NCBI GenBank assembly: GCA_045598045.1
Contig: JAZLLG010000055.1
Location: 19,836-83,835, forward strand
Reading direction: 5' to 3'
Length of the DNA: 64,000 bases
From: RGIG3528 sp045598045
GTDB lineage: Bacteria > Bacillota > Clostridia > Lachnospirales > Lachnospiraceae
The translations under genes and the position numbers were made by a program. Shown here in pieces: positions 17,872 to 27,441 of this stretch; position 1 is the first letter of the stretch; the number at the start of each line of letters is the position of its first letter. The notes below the pieces were generated by a model. It worked only from the letters and a program-made list of their open reading frames with translations. It did not search any database and was not told the origin of the DNA.

Positions 17872-18528
17872 TTAATCAAACTCAGATAAAGTTAAGGCTT
17901 TACGTATGTTTTCACTCTTAAAGCCTTTACGAAAAAGCTTTGCAGCAAGCTTCTGCCTTTCGTCATATTCCAACGCGGAAATGATTTCGGGAGTAAGATG
18001 CTTTTTCTTTAGAATCGAGACTATCACTTCCGTTTCATGCTCTGCAGACGCGGACGAATCATCAAAAGCACAATCCTCCGTTTCTTCAGAGGCTGCCCGG
18101 TAAGCCGTGCTGACCGCCTCTTCGGAAACCTCTTCGGAAATGCCATGCTTTTTAAGCACTTCTCTCACTTCACGAATACTTTTATTATCTCTGTTTGCCC
18201 TCACAAGCTGTTTGGCGACTCTTAAATCATCAAGATAATGGTAGGAATCAAGATAATCAAGTATGGCTCCCGTAAGAGCTTCATTATAGCCGTCTTCGCT
18301 AAGCTTATCGGTAAGTTCCTTAACGGAACGGTCACGCCTTACAAGAAGATTCATAGCCCTTCTTTTTCCATAGACAAGCATATCCTTAAAAAGGCGGTTG
18401 TATTCCTCTTCGGAAAGCTCTTCGGCCTTTTTATCGACCATGCCCTTATAGACGACAATGAATTCTCCGTCTTCAAAAACAACTTTGTCCTTTGACTTTG
18501 TGAACTCGACAATTTCAGATATAAGCAA
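17872..18528 (-). CDS. recX: Regulatory protein RecX
   Basis: Modulates RecA filaments. The 218 residues are charged and helical with the three-helix RecX repeats (LLVRRDRSVKELTDKLSEDGY, YLDSYHYLDDLRVAKQLV, LKKKHLTPEIISALEYDERQKLA split over the protein). The start codon is TTG at 18528, with GGAAG 8 bases upstream, only 2 bases after the recA stop, so the two genes are coupled. Placement behind recA supports the call. Confidence 0.88.
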   Translation of the reverse strand: MLISEIVEFTKSKDKVVFEDGEFIVVYKGMVDKKAEELSEEEYNRLFKDMLVYGKRRAMNLLVRRDRSVKELTDKLSEDGYNEALTGAILDYLDSYHYLDDLRVAKQLVRANRDNKSIREVREVLKKHGISEEVSEEAVSTAYRAASEETEDCAFDDSSASAEHETEVIVSILKKKHLTPEIISALEYDERQKLAAKLFRKGFKSENIRKALTLSEFD

Positions 18529-18530
18529 AA

Positions 18531-19544
18531 CTATACTTCCTTATGAAGAGGCGTAAAGCCGAACTTTTCACGTACAAGATCTTCGATTTCCAGAAGCACT
18601 TCGGGATTCTGTTCAAGATATGCTTTAACATTCTCCCTGCCCTGGCCGATTTTCTCATCCTTATAAGCAAACCATGCGCCGGACTTAACGACAATATTCT
18701 GAGCAACGGCAAGATCAAGAATTTCACCTGTCTTGGAAATGCCTTTACCGAATACGATATCAAACTCGGCCTCCTTAAACGGCGGAGCGACCTTATTCTT
18801 AACGACTTTGATTTTGGTGTGGTTACCGACTGTTTCACCGCCGACTTTTATGGACTCCACACGTCTTACATCAAGACGAACGGAGGCATAAAACTTAAGA
18901 GCTCGTCCACCTGTTGTGGTTTCGGGGTTACCGAACATGACGCCAAGCTTTTCACGGAGCTGGTTAATGAAGATAACAACGCAGTTTGACTTGCTTATTG
19001 CAGCCGTAAGCTTACGAAGAGCCTGAGACATAAGTCTTGCCTGAAGTCCCATATGAGCGTCGCCCATATCTCCTTCAATTTCAGCCTTCGGAACAAGAGC
19101 TGCAACAGAGTCAACGATAATGATGTCAACAGCACCGGAGCGAACCATTGTCTCTGTGATTTCAAGAGCCTGTTCACCGTTATCCGGCTGAGAAATGTAG
19201 AGATTGTCGATATCAACACCGATATTTTTCGCATAAGCCGGATCGAGTGCATGCTCTGCATCAATAAAGCCTGCAATTCCGCCAAGCTTCTGTACTTCGG
19301 AAACAACATGAAGAGCAACCGTTGTTTTACCTGATGATTCAGGTCCGTAAATTTCTATAATTCTTCCCTTGGGAATACCACCAACACCAAGAGCGATGTC
19401 AAGTGAAAGAGACCCCGTGGGAACGGCCTCAACGTTCATATGACTTGCCGAATCGCCGAGTTTCATAACCGAGCCCTTGCCGTATGACTTCTCAATCTGA
19501 GCCAAAGCAGCATCGAGGGCTTTCATTTTTTCACTGTCTGCCAT
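18531..19544 (-). CDS. recA: Recombinase RecA
   Basis: Strand-exchange ATPase for homologous repair and SOS induction. The 337 residues contain the Walker A GPESSGKT (67-74), IIVDSVAALVPKAEIEGDMGD with the Walker B Asp, the NQLREKLGVMFG loop and TTGGRALKFYASVRLDVRR. The C-terminal tail is short and lacks the long acidic end of enteric RecA. AAGGAG lies before the ATG at 19544; the frame continues upstream without a ribosome site. No canonical Firmicute LexA box (GAAC-N4-GTTC) was seen upstream. Confidence 0.98.
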   Translation of the reverse strand: MADSEKMKALDAALAQIEKSYGKGSVMKLGDSASHMNVEAVPTGSLSLDIALGVGGIPKGRIIEIYGPESSGKTTVALHVVSEVQKLGGIAGFIDAEHALDPAYAKNIGVDIDNLYISQPDNGEQALEITETMVRSGAVDIIIVDSVAALVPKAEIEGDMGDAHMGLQARLMSQALRKLTAAISKSNCVVIFINQLREKLGVMFGNPETTTGGRALKFYASVRLDVRRVESIKVGGETVGNHTKIKVVKNKVAPPFKEAEFDIVFGKGISKTGEILDLAVAQNIVVKSGAWFAYKDEKIGQGRENVKAYLEQNPEVLLEIEDLVREKFGFTPLHKEV

Positions 19545-19625
19545 AAAAACTTCTCCTTCTCGGATTAACAATGCGGTCACGACGCAATGAGAATCCACTA
19601 TTTCTTGAATTTCGGAAACATAAAA

Positions 19626-19654
19626 ATTTTACCAAACCGTACTCTCCTTTTCAA
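19626..19654 (-). promoter_or_regulatory. Predicted recA promoter
   Basis: TTGAAA (19649-19654), 17 bases, TAAAAT (19626-19631) on the minus strand, about 80 bases before the recA ATG. Confidence 0.7.
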
Positions 19655-19711
19655 GGGTACATGTTCATTTTATCATATATATTCAGGAAAAATTTCCCCA
19701 TCGTAATTTAA

Positions 19712-19748
19712 TAATAAATCGACGGGCAGATTAATAAACCTGCCCGTC
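19712..19748 (-). terminator. Terminator after the surface-protein operon
   Basis: GACGGGCAG/CTGCCCGTC, 9-bp perfect stem with a 10-base loop (19721-19748), followed on the minus strand by GATTTATTATTAAATT. Stem strong, T run weak. Confidence 0.65.
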
Positions 19749-19766
19749 AGCTCTCACAAAGATCAT

Positions 19767-20096
19767 TTATTTATCATTTTCCTGCTCGTCTTTAAGAGTC
19801 GAATCCTCCTTAGCGTACTTCTCAAGCTCTTTCCTTTCGTAGTAGCGCTTGTCATTCGCAGACTTTACTGCACAGGCGATAATAATGATTATCATTGCAG
19901 CGGAAAATATAAATACAATAAAAAGCGATATTCCGAAAAATACGGGAGCCCAATGACCAAGTATGCCTGTTTCGGCAACATGTTTTTTCAGATTTGCAGA
20001 GCAAATCAGGTCAATGCAAATACCGATAACAGGTAACAAAATATCAACAGATATTGTTAAAATTATTAAAATCAAAATCCGCTTATTCTTCTTCAT
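19767..20096 (-). CDS. Small two-helix membrane protein, unknown function
   Basis: The 109-residue product is not recognised. It has two long hydrophobic segments (about 8-34 and 52-78), separated by an outward loop, and a highly charged C-terminal tail of about 30 residues rich in Lys, Glu and Asp. It starts 6 bases after the surface protein gene at 20103-21782 and shares its terminator, so it probably works with that protein at the membrane. The ORF quality and spacing make it a likely real gene. Confidence 0.7.
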   Translation of the reverse strand: MKKNKRILILIILTISVDILLPVIGICIDLICSANLKKHVAETGILGHWAPVFFGISLFIVFIFSAAMIIIIIACAVKSANDKRYYERKELEKYAKEDSTLKDEQENDK

Positions 20097-20102
20097 AAAG
20101 AT

Positions 20103-21782
20103 TTATTCCTGTTTTTTATCTTTTCCTTTTCGGTTTCTAAATATTATGAAACAGCCCAAAGCGGCTAAAATAACTATTCCTTCTATCAGTGCCACCACTA
20201 ACCAGGGGAATTCCTTTTTGCCGTCTGTTTCCGCAGGTACGGGTGTAGGTGTAGCCGGAACAACAGTAGGCTCCGAAACAGGCGTCGTTTCGTCCGGCTT
20301 ATTTACGGCAGGTATTGGCGTAGGTGTTGTCTCAACAGTGATTACATCTGAAGCCTGTGTTACGGCAGGCTCGGGAGTAGGTGTATTGGGCACTGACGTA
20401 GTCTGCACAGGATTTGTCGCTGTTGCTTCAGGTGCAGGGGTACTTGTAGCTGTCGGTACCGGTGTAGGGGTATTCGTGGCTGTCGGTACCGGTGTAGGAG
20501 TATTCGTGGCTGTCGGTACCGGTGTAGGAGTGTTTGTTGCTGTCGTGGTTGGCGTAGGAGTGTTTGTGGCTGTCGGTACCGGTGTAGGGGTGTTTGTTGC
20601 TGTCGGTACCGGTGTAGGGGTGTTTGTTGCTGTCGGGGTTGGCGTTGGAACTTCCTTTTTCGGGCATACATAAGCATGCGAAATCATTCTTCTTCCATGT
20701 GGACCGGATTGTCCGAACAAAGTGTCGATATCAGCATTATGTCCGTTCACCTTAATATCGATATCCTTCGTTTTTGATTTTTCCGGCCATACATACCCGT
20801 TTTCGGGCTCAACCACAATAACTATAGAGTATTGCTTTCCTGCAACAAAAGGTTCGTCCCCGTTCTTCCTGCTGTCGGTGTTATTGTACCAATATAAGTT
20901 ATCGGTTGTATCAGCCAAAGCCACATTTTTCGAATCTATTACATATGACAGATTTGGTTTTTCACCTTCCACAGGTTCTTTAACGCCTGAAATACTGATA
21001 TTGGTAATAGTTTCCGGGCAAGTATATTCAAGCGAAATCATTTTATAATCTTTCTTGCCCGATTGACCATATAAACCGTCAAGAGAAGCTTTTTTTTCGT
21101 TAATCTTAACGTCTATATTATCCGTTTCTGATTTTTCCGGCCATTCAAACCCGAATACAGGCTTGACCAAAATAACAAAAGAGTAATGCTTGCCTGCAAC
21201 AAAAGGTGCGTCCCCGTTCATCCTGCTGTCGGTGTTATTGTACCAATATAAGTTATTGGATGTATCAGCCAAAGCCACATTATTCGAATCTATTACATAT
21301 GACAGATTGGGTACTTCTCCTTCCGCAGGTTCCGTAACACCCGAAATTGAAATGTTTTTTATAACATAATTACAAGAATAACTTATTTCAGCCTGCCAAT
21401 AATCGCCACCGGGAATCCACTTAACTTTCTTCTTATCAGAACCATTGAATATAGCGCTGAATGTTTTTTCATCAAGGTCGTAGGAATTCTTAAGTCTGAA
21501 TGCTATGGCAAGTGTATATAAGTTGCCTTCTTTAAATTTACCTTCAAAAATATGTCCATTTGAATCATACCAGAACAGCTCGAAATAAGAAGTAACATCT
21601 TCAATAGGCTTTCCATCAATGGTAATCGTACACTTTACAGAATCCGATTGGTTGTAAACAGTAAATGATAAATCGTCAACCTTCATCTCCTTAAGCATAG
21701 TAGATGCAAATACATTTTTTGCCGGCACTAAACTCAATGCCAGAAGCATACAAAACATAAAACAGCAAAAATATTTTTTCAT
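20103..21782 (-). CDS. Surface protein with duplicated domain, Pro/Thr stalk and membrane anchor
   Basis: Function not recognised. The 559 residues show: signal peptide 1-26 (FMLLALSLVPAKNVFA-like, cut after VFA), an N-terminal domain to about 135, two tandem copies of a roughly 115-residue domain (about 140-250 and 255-370) sharing NLSYVIDS-NVALADT-NLYWYNNTDSR, VAGK-YS, WPEKS and LFGQSG, then a stalk from about 375 to 510 made of repeats of the type PTPVPTATNT, a membrane helix near 528-550 (WLVVALIEGIVILAALGCFI) and a Lys-rich cytoplasmic tail. This is the layout of a cell-wall-spanning adhesin or sensor. GGAGGG precedes the ATG; a promoter lies about 50 bases upstream. Confidence 0.82.
   Translation of the reverse strand: MKKYFCCFMFCMLLALSLVPAKNVFASTMLKEMKVDDLSFTVYNQSDSVKCTITIDGKPIEDVTSYFELFWYDSNGHIFEGKFKEGNLYTLAIAFRLKNSYDLDEKTFSAIFNGSDKKKVKWIPGGDYWQAEISYSCNYVIKNISISGVTEPAEGEVPNLSYVIDSNNVALADTSNNLYWYNNTDSRMNGDAPFVAGKHYSFVILVKPVFGFEWPEKSETDNIDVKINEKKASLDGLYGQSGKKDYKMISLEYTCPETITNISISGVKEPVEGEKPNLSYVIDSKNVALADTTDNLYWYNNTDSRKNGDEPFVAGKQYSIVIVVEPENGYVWPEKSKTKDIDIKVNGHNADIDTLFGQSGPHGRRMISHAYVCPKKEVPTPTPTATNTPTPVPTATNTPTPVPTATNTPTPTTTATNTPTPVPTATNTPTPVPTATNTPTPVPTATSTPAPEATATNPVQTTSVPNTPTPEPAVTQASDVITVETTPTPIPAVNKPDETTPVSEPTVVPATPTPVPAETDGKKEFPWLVVALIEGIVILAALGCFIIFRNRKGKDKKQE
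20431..20640. repeat. Tandem 30-bp repeats, seven copies, inside the stalk coding region
   Basis: Seven head-to-tail 30-base units encode the 10-residue PTPxPTATNT-type repeat of the surface protein. Several neighbouring units are identical over most of their length, so copy number can change by slippage without breaking the frame. Confidence 0.9.
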
Positions 21783-21830
21783 CGGAGCCCTCCATATATT
21801 AGTCCACTCTTCGGCAATGGAATTTCTTAA

Positions 21831-21858
21831 ATTATAATTTTAACTCTTCATAACTCAA
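21831..21858 (-). promoter_or_regulatory. Predicted promoter of the surface-protein operon
   Basis: TTGAGT (21853-21858), 16 bases, TATAAT (21831-21836) on the minus strand. Confidence 0.55.
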
Positions 21859-21950
21859 CGAACAATAAACTCGTTATAAACAACAAAAAAATATCACAAA
21901 GACATCTTCCAAACAGATGCCTGACTTTATGGATTGTCGTTTTCTCACAC

Positions 21951-21982
21951 AAAAAGCCCCGAAGATTTCGACAACCTCCGGG
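21951..21982 (-). terminator. Intrinsic terminator of rnc-smc-ftsY
   Basis: Minus strand CCCGGAGGTT, loop GTCGA, AATCTTCGGG (10 pairs, two G-U), then GCTTTTTGTG, 7 bases past the ftsY stop. Confidence 0.8.
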
Positions 21983-21989
21983 AATATCT

Positions 21990-22853
21990 TTACTCGAACA
22001 ACCCATCCACATATTCGGAAGGATTGAACTTCTTTAACGTATCAATCTTCTCTCCTACACCGATGTACTTTACGGGTACGGAAAGCTCTGACTGTATTGC
22101 GATTGCAATTCCTCCCTTTGCGGTTCCGTCAAGCTTTGTAATAACAATTCCCGTAACGGGAGCAACTTCATTAAACTCACGAGCCTGAACAAGTGCGTTC
22201 TGGCCTGTTGTACCATCTACGACGACGAAGGTCTCTCTTGTAGCTTCAGGGAATTCACGATCGATAACTTTATCTATCTTCTTAAGTTCATCCATAAGAT
22301 TTTTCTTGTTCTGAAGACGACCGGCAGTATCAACTACAAGAATATCAGCATTTCTCGCCTTAGCGGCATTAATTCCGTCAAACACGACTGCTGCGGGATC
22401 CGAGCCCTCCTTCTGGGCGATTATGTCCACACCGGCTCTGTCGGCCCACTCGCTCAGCTGTTCGATTGCAGCGGCTCGGAAAGTGTCCGCTGCTACTATG
22501 AGCACCTTTTTCCCTTGCTTTTTCAAGGTTGAAGCAAGCTTCCCGACAGTCGTTGTTTTGCCGACACCATTGACACCGATAAGAAGAATAACCGTCTTTT
22601 TGTTTTCGAAGTCGTAAGCGCCCTCGGGAACGTTCATCTGTTCCTTTATGGAATCCTTCAAAAGTTCCTTGCATGCTTCCGCTTCTTTGACTTTGTTTTC
22701 TTTTACTTTTCGCTTAAGTGCTTCGATAATGTTTTCGGTTGTATTGATTCCGACATCGGCCATAACAAGAGTTTCTTCGATTTCTTCATAGAACTCATCG
22801 TTTAACTCCTTATGGCTTGTAAAAAGACTTTTAAGCTTTGAAAATAATCCCAA
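21990..22853 (-). CDS. ftsY: Signal recognition particle receptor FtsY
   Basis: GTPase that docks ribosome-SRP complexes at the membrane. The 287-residue product is the compact NG form without a long acidic A domain. It has the helical N domain, the P-loop GVNGVGKTTT (93-102), DTFRAAA, DTAGRLQNKKNLM and TKLDGTAKGG guanine-binding motifs. It directly follows smc (11 bases), the common rnc-smc-ftsY order, and ends before a terminator. Confidence 0.97.
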   Translation of the reverse strand: MGLFSKLKSLFTSHKELNDEFYEEIEETLVMADVGINTTENIIEALKRKVKENKVKEAEACKELLKDSIKEQMNVPEGAYDFENKKTVILLIGVNGVGKTTTVGKLASTLKKQGKKVLIVAADTFRAAAIEQLSEWADRAGVDIIAQKEGSDPAAVVFDGINAAKARNADILVVDTAGRLQNKKNLMDELKKIDKVIDREFPEATRETFVVVDGTTGQNALVQAREFNEVAPVTGIVITKLDGTAKGGIAIAIQSELSVPVKYIGVGEKIDTLKKFNPSEYVDGLFE

Positions 22854-22864
22854 AATAAAACTCC

Positions 22865-25800
22865 TTAATTGCTAAGTGTACTTTCTATAAGGCTTACGGA
22901 TACAAGTGCCGAAACGCCCTTTTCCTGCATTGTAATACCATAAAGAGCATCAGCGGATGCCATTGTTCCACGTCTGTGGGTAATGACAATAAACTGAGTA
23001 TGATCCGTAAGCTTATGAAGATATTTTGCGTATCTTCCAACGTTTGAGTCATCCAGAGCAGCTTCGATTTCATCAAGCAGGCAGAAAGGTGACGGCTTGA
23101 GATTCTGAATGGCAAAAAGAAGTGCAATTGCAGTAAGAGCACGTTCTCCACCTGAAAGCATCATCATATTCTGAAGCTTCTTTCCCGGTGGCTGAGCATT
23201 TATTTTAATGCCTGCGGTAAGGATGTCTTCATCTTCGGAAAGCTCAAGGGTGCCTTGACCGCCTCCGAAAAGTTCCTTAAATACGATGTCAAATTCGTCA
23301 CGGATGAATGCGAATTTCTCATTGAACTGCTTTCTCATCTCATCTTCTAGCTTAGCGATGATACCGTTCAACTTCTCCTCTGCAGCAACAATGTCATTCT
23401 TCTGAGTTGTGTAGAGGTCATATCTGGCGGATACTTCCTTATACTGCTCTATAGCATTGACATTAACGTCACCGAGTGCTCTGATTTTCTGCTTAAGATC
23501 ACCGACGCCCTTTTTAACGGATGTGTAAGAACCGATTTCTTCATCCTTAAGTGTCTTGGCAGCATCAACGGTAATCTCGTACTCGTTCCACATATAGCTG
23601 CACTGTTCGTCGATGAGCTCGTCTATACGTGTAAGCTGGTTTTCCAGTCTGAAAGATTCCTTATCAAGAGCTGAAAGCTTGTCGGACAAAGCCTCACGAG
23701 CCGCAAAAAACTCTTTATGGTCCTTTGTAAGTACGGATTTCTTTTCTTCCTGCTCATGAATGGACTTATCCAGCTCAGCAACGGAAACCTTCCATTCGGC
23801 TATAAGTTCATGTGCATACTTAATCTGAGAATTGAGTTCTTCAATCTGCTCCTCTGTGTTGACATAAGAGCCGTTCAGTTCATTAAGTTCTTCATTGAAC
23901 TTTTCGATTTCATCGTTAAGACGCTGTATGGTCTCGTCAATGAAATCAAGCGACTGCTCGTAGCCGGCAGCCTCAACCATAAAGGAGGAACCTTTTTCGT
24001 TAGCATAACGTTCCAGCCTTCTCTCCTCATCAAGCTGCTGGTTAATTGACTCAATTTTTTCATTGGCTTCTTTCCTCAAACGTTCGTTTTCGGAAAGTCT
24101 GTCATTCAACCCTTGTGCAGCCTTATTGTTCTCAGCTGTTTTTTCATCCAAAGCACGGATATCAAGCTCAATAACCGAAAATGACTGCTTGCTTTCTTTA
24201 AGACGTTCCTCTTCCTTTTTAAGGTTAAGAGTAACGGTATTTTGCTTAATTTCGAGTTTCTTAAGCTCGGCATATGCTCTGTTTACTTCTTCGCGTAGCT
24301 TGTCGCGCTTCTCTTTGAAGCCGTCACGTTCACGTGTAAGTGCATTGATTTTACCAAGAATCTCTTTTGACTTTTTCTCTGCCTCTTCCATCTCGCGCTT
24401 ACGGCCGAGGAGGTTTGAATTGTTTTTAAAAGAACCACCGGAAATAGAACCACCGGGGGTAAGCATTTCACCGTCCAAAGTAACAATACGCAAAGTATAT
24501 TTATACTTCTTGGCAAGCTTCAATGCATTGTTCATATCATCGCAGACGATTATACGACCAAGAAGGTACTTTAAAAGCTCGTTGTATTCTTTGCCTGCTT
24601 TGACAAGTTTATTGGCGTAATCAATGACGCCTTCTTCTTTCAAGACATCCTTCTCATCCGCATCCTTGGCTGTGATGGCATCCAAAGGAAGAAATGTAGC
24701 ACGTCCGAACTTATTTTCCTTGAGAAACTCAATAAGCTTCTTCGCTGTCGGCTCATCCTTAGTTACTACGTTTTGAATATTACCGCCCAAAGCTGTTTCT
24801 ACAGCTGTCTCATACTTTTCCTGAACCTGTATTATGTCGGCAACAACTCCGACAATACCGGGAAGATAAGGCTTTCTTTCCATAACCTTCTTAACGGCAC
24901 TGCCATAGCCTTCATAACGTTCCGAGAAATCCTTCAAAGTTCCGGCACGGGATTCAAGCTCGATTTTCTCCTTTTGGAATTTCTCAAGAAAACCGCCTGT
25001 TTCATCAAGTCTTTCTTTTAACTTGCTGCTTTCAAGCTCTTTATTTCCAATGGAAATATTGAGTTCTTTAACCTGTTCTTCAATCTCTTTAAGTTCTCTG
25101 CTGAACGTTTCTACAGCTGTCTCATATTCTAATTCAAAGCTCTTCTGTGAAAGAACCTTTTTTGTAAGTTCAGCTTTCTTAATGGCATTCTGCTCATTAA
25201 GTGTATCAATTCTTGAAAGCTCTGTTTTAGTGTTTGTGTCATCGTTAAGAAGGCTCATGAGAAACACATTGCACTGCTCGATTTCGTTGGAGCACTGTTT
25301 GATGCGCTCGCGAATATCCTTCATTTCTTCTTCGGAGCTTTCTTTTGTTTTATCAAGAGCAGCCATTTTCTCTTTTACTTCAAGTGCCTGCTGCTTCTGT
25401 TCTTCGATTTTCTGCTTTCTGTCCTCAGTTTCGGAAACTATGGCTTCTTTACGCTGTTCAAAATGAGCGTTGCTCTGGAAAAGAGAATTCTTTCGCTCCT
25501 CCATAAGCTTTATCTCGCCATCTTTCTTCTCCTGATTAATGAGGATTTCACTTTTTGCCTCTTTATCGGCATCAATTTTTGTCGAATACTCGTTTATTTC
25601 ATTTTCAAGACGTTCATGTTCGGTCTTTGTGTTTTCGTATTCAACCCTTGTTGTCTCAATATCCGCAGCAACAATCTCGCGCTTTTTCCCTGCTTCATCC
25701 TTAAGTGTTTCATTCTTCTCGTAATCAAAAAGGAAAAGGTTGATTTCAAACTTCTTGAGTTCTTCCTTTAAACGAAGATACTCTCTTGCTGTTTCAGACT

Positions 25801-26422
25801 GCTTCTCAAGAGGACCGACCTGCTTTTCCAGCTCGGAAAGAATATCGGTAATACGTGAAAGATTAAGCTTTTCTTCATCAAGCTCTTTTTCTGCCGCAGC
25901 TTTTCTCTTTTTGTATTTAACAATGCCGGCTGCTTCATCAAAAAGCTCACGGCGGTCTTCGGGTTTACCTGAAAGAATTTTATCAATCTGACCCTGTCCG
26001 ATGATGGAATAGCCTTCCTTACCGATACCGGTATCAAAGAAAAGCTCCTGAACATCGCGGAGACGACAAGTGGAACCGTTAAGGAGGTATTCACTTTCTC
26101 CCGAACGATATACTCTTCTGGCAACGGTAACTTCTTCATAATCGAGGTTTAATGCCCTGTCGGAATTATCAAATGTAATTGATACATAGGCGTAGCTCAT
26201 CGGCTTTCTGAGCTGTGTTCCGGAGAAAATAACATCCTCCATCTTGCTTCCACGAAGCTGTTTTGCGCTCTGTTCACCAAGAACCCATCTTACGGCATCG
26301 GCCACATTACTCTTGCCGGACCCGTTGGGGCCGACAATAGCGGTAATTCCGGAATTAAACTTGAAGTTGATTTTATTTGCAAAGGATTTGAATCCGTGAA
26401 TTTCTATTGACTTGAGATACAT
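22865..26422 (-). CDS. smc: Chromosome segregation protein SMC
   Basis: Forms the condensin-like DNA loop organiser with ScpA and ScpB. The 1185 residues have the N-terminal Walker A GPNGSGKSN (32-40), long coiled coils near 165-500 and 675-1020, a hinge near 510-670 with the glycine-rich GGSISGGS end, and a C-terminal ATPase head with the signature MLSGGERALTA and Walker B FCLLDEIEAALDD. Its ATG abuts the rnc stop (TAAATG). Normal length, intact. Confidence 0.97.
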   Translation of the reverse strand: MYLKSIEIHGFKSFANKINFKFNSGITAIVGPNGSGKSNVADAVRWVLGEQSAKQLRGSKMEDVIFSGTQLRKPMSYAYVSITFDNSDRALNLDYEEVTVARRVYRSGESEYLLNGSTCRLRDVQELFFDTGIGKEGYSIIGQGQIDKILSGKPEDRRELFDEAAGIVKYKKRKAAAEKELDEEKLNLSRITDILSELEKQVGPLEKQSETAREYLRLKEELKKFEINLFLFDYEKNETLKDEAGKKREIVAADIETTRVEYENTKTEHERLENEINEYSTKIDADKEAKSEILINQEKKDGEIKLMEERKNSLFQSNAHFEQRKEAIVSETEDRKQKIEEQKQQALEVKEKMAALDKTKESSEEEMKDIRERIKQCSNEIEQCNVFLMSLLNDDTNTKTELSRIDTLNEQNAIKKAELTKKVLSQKSFELEYETAVETFSRELKEIEEQVKELNISIGNKELESSKLKERLDETGGFLEKFQKEKIELESRAGTLKDFSERYEGYGSAVKKVMERKPYLPGIVGVVADIIQVQEKYETAVETALGGNIQNVVTKDEPTAKKLIEFLKENKFGRATFLPLDAITAKDADEKDVLKEEGVIDYANKLVKAGKEYNELLKYLLGRIIVCDDMNNALKLAKKYKYTLRIVTLDGEMLTPGGSISGGSFKNNSNLLGRKREMEEAEKKSKEILGKINALTRERDGFKEKRDKLREEVNRAYAELKKLEIKQNTVTLNLKKEEERLKESKQSFSVIELDIRALDEKTAENNKAAQGLNDRLSENERLRKEANEKIESINQQLDEERRLERYANEKGSSFMVEAAGYEQSLDFIDETIQRLNDEIEKFNEELNELNGSYVNTEEQIEELNSQIKYAHELIAEWKVSVAELDKSIHEQEEKKSVLTKDHKEFFAAREALSDKLSALDKESFRLENQLTRIDELIDEQCSYMWNEYEITVDAAKTLKDEEIGSYTSVKKGVGDLKQKIRALGDVNVNAIEQYKEVSARYDLYTTQKNDIVAAEEKLNGIIAKLEDEMRKQFNEKFAFIRDEFDIVFKELFGGGQGTLELSEDEDILTAGIKINAQPPGKKLQNMMMLSGGERALTAIALLFAIQNLKPSPFCLLDEIEAALDDSNVGRYAKYLHKLTDHTQFIVITHRRGTMASADALYGITMQEKGVSALVSVSLIESTLSN

Positions 26423-27124
26423 TTATTTTCCTTCGTCTTTATTTTTAAAGTATATGAGTGTTTCATAAGCAGCAGACTGTTCTGCAGCCTTTTTACTGTG
26501 TCCCTTGCCCATACAGCACTCTCTGTCGCCGATAAAGGCTTGTACAATAAACACCTTATCGTGTTCGGGACCTTCTTCAGAAACAAGCTTATATGTTACA
26601 GGAAGCTTAAAATTACCCTGGGAGTATTCCTGAAGAACACTTTTACTGTCATAAAATAATGATTTATGCTCTATATCGTTCAGAACAAAACGGAGCACAA
26701 ATGCTTTAGCCTGCTCAAAACCGCCGTCAAGGAAAATGGCTCCGATAACCGATTCAAATGCATCGGAAGTAACGGAATCGCGGTAACGTCCGCCATTTTT
26801 ATCTTCACCGACACCAAGCACAAGGAACTCGGAAAGACCGATTTCTTTTGCACAGGCTGCAAGTGCCATTTCGCATACAAGACTTGCCCTGAGCTTTGTA
26901 AGCTCGCCCTCTTGTTTTTCAGGATATGTTTTGTAAAGGAACTCACTGGATATTGTTTCAAGTACGGCGTCCCCAAGAAATTCTATACGTTCATTACACT
27001 CAATCTTGTTCATAACTCTTTCATGAACATAAGAGCTGTGAGTAAGTGCAAGTTTAATCAGATTCTTGTCTTTAAAGACATATCCTATATTCTGTTCAAG
27101 GCGTTCAATACCATCAAAAGCCAT
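26423..27124 (-). CDS. rnc: Ribonuclease III
   Basis: Cleaves double-stranded RNA in rRNA maturation and mRNA decay. The 233 residues contain the catalytic signature ERIEFLGDAVLE (near 45-56), the second acidic site DAFESVIGAIFLDGG, and a double-stranded RNA-binding domain from about 160 with GKGHSKKAAEQSAA near the end. GAGGATTTT lies before the ATG. It is the first gene of rnc-smc-ftsY. Confidence 0.96.
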   Translation of the reverse strand: MAFDGIERLEQNIGYVFKDKNLIKLALTHSSYVHERVMNKIECNERIEFLGDAVLETISSEFLYKTYPEKQEGELTKLRASLVCEMALAACAKEIGLSEFLVLGVGEDKNGGRYRDSVTSDAFESVIGAIFLDGGFEQAKAFVLRFVLNDIEHKSLFYDSKSVLQEYSQGNFKLPVTYKLVSEEGPEHDKVFIVQAFIGDRECCMGKGHSKKAAEQSAAYETLIYFKNKDEGK

Positions 27125-27136
27125 ACAAAATCCTCA

Positions 27137-27187
27137 AAAGAAAGGACACTTTCTCTTCAACAGCTTCGTCAAAGACAAAAGTGTCCT
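27137..27187 (-). terminator. Terminator-like hairpin between acpP and rnc
   Basis: AGGACACTTT/AAAGTGTCCT, 10-bp perfect stem around a loop of about 25 bases (27143-27187), followed on the minus strand by CTTTTG. It ends only 18 bases before the rnc start, leaving no room for a promoter between them, so it may be leaky or regulatory. Confidence 0.6.
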
Positions 27188-27208
27188 AAAAAATCATTTT
27201 TTCTTAAA

Positions 27209-27439
27209 CTACTTAAGAACTGTCTTAATCTGATCTACTGCATCATTAACAGTAACAATCTTTTCAGCTGCTTCGTTGGGGATTTCGATATCGAACTCCT
27301 CTTCGATGCCCATGATTATCTGAAAGACATCAAGTGAATCCGCGCCTAAATCCTCAACAAATGTGGATTCAGGAGAAATATCGTCTTCAGAAATGTTTAA
27401 TACCTCAGCGATAATTGATCTGATTTTTTCAAATTCCAT
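27209..27439 (-). CDS. acpP: Acyl carrier protein
   Basis: Carries growing fatty acyl chains on phosphopantetheine. The 76 residues are acidic with the attachment site DLGADSLD (Ser35). A frame reaches 27454 but GGGAGG lies before the ATG at 27439, which is also 2 bases after the plsX stop. The plsX-acpP-rnc order is common in Firmicutes. Confidence 0.96.
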   Translation of the reverse strand: MEFEKIRSIIAEVLNISEDDISPESTFVEDLGADSLDVFQIIMGIEEEFDIEIPNEAAEKIVTVNDAVDQIKTVLK

Positions 27440-27441
27440 AA

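Noticed and set aside
19655..19670. LexA (SOS) box upstream of recA
   Set aside because: GAACATGTACCC is only a half match to GAAC-N4-GTTC; no full palindrome was found.
20431..20640. Seven 30-base repeats as a CRISPR array
   Set aside because: Units are contiguous with no spacers, in frame with a Pro/Thr repeat protein, and no cas gene is near.
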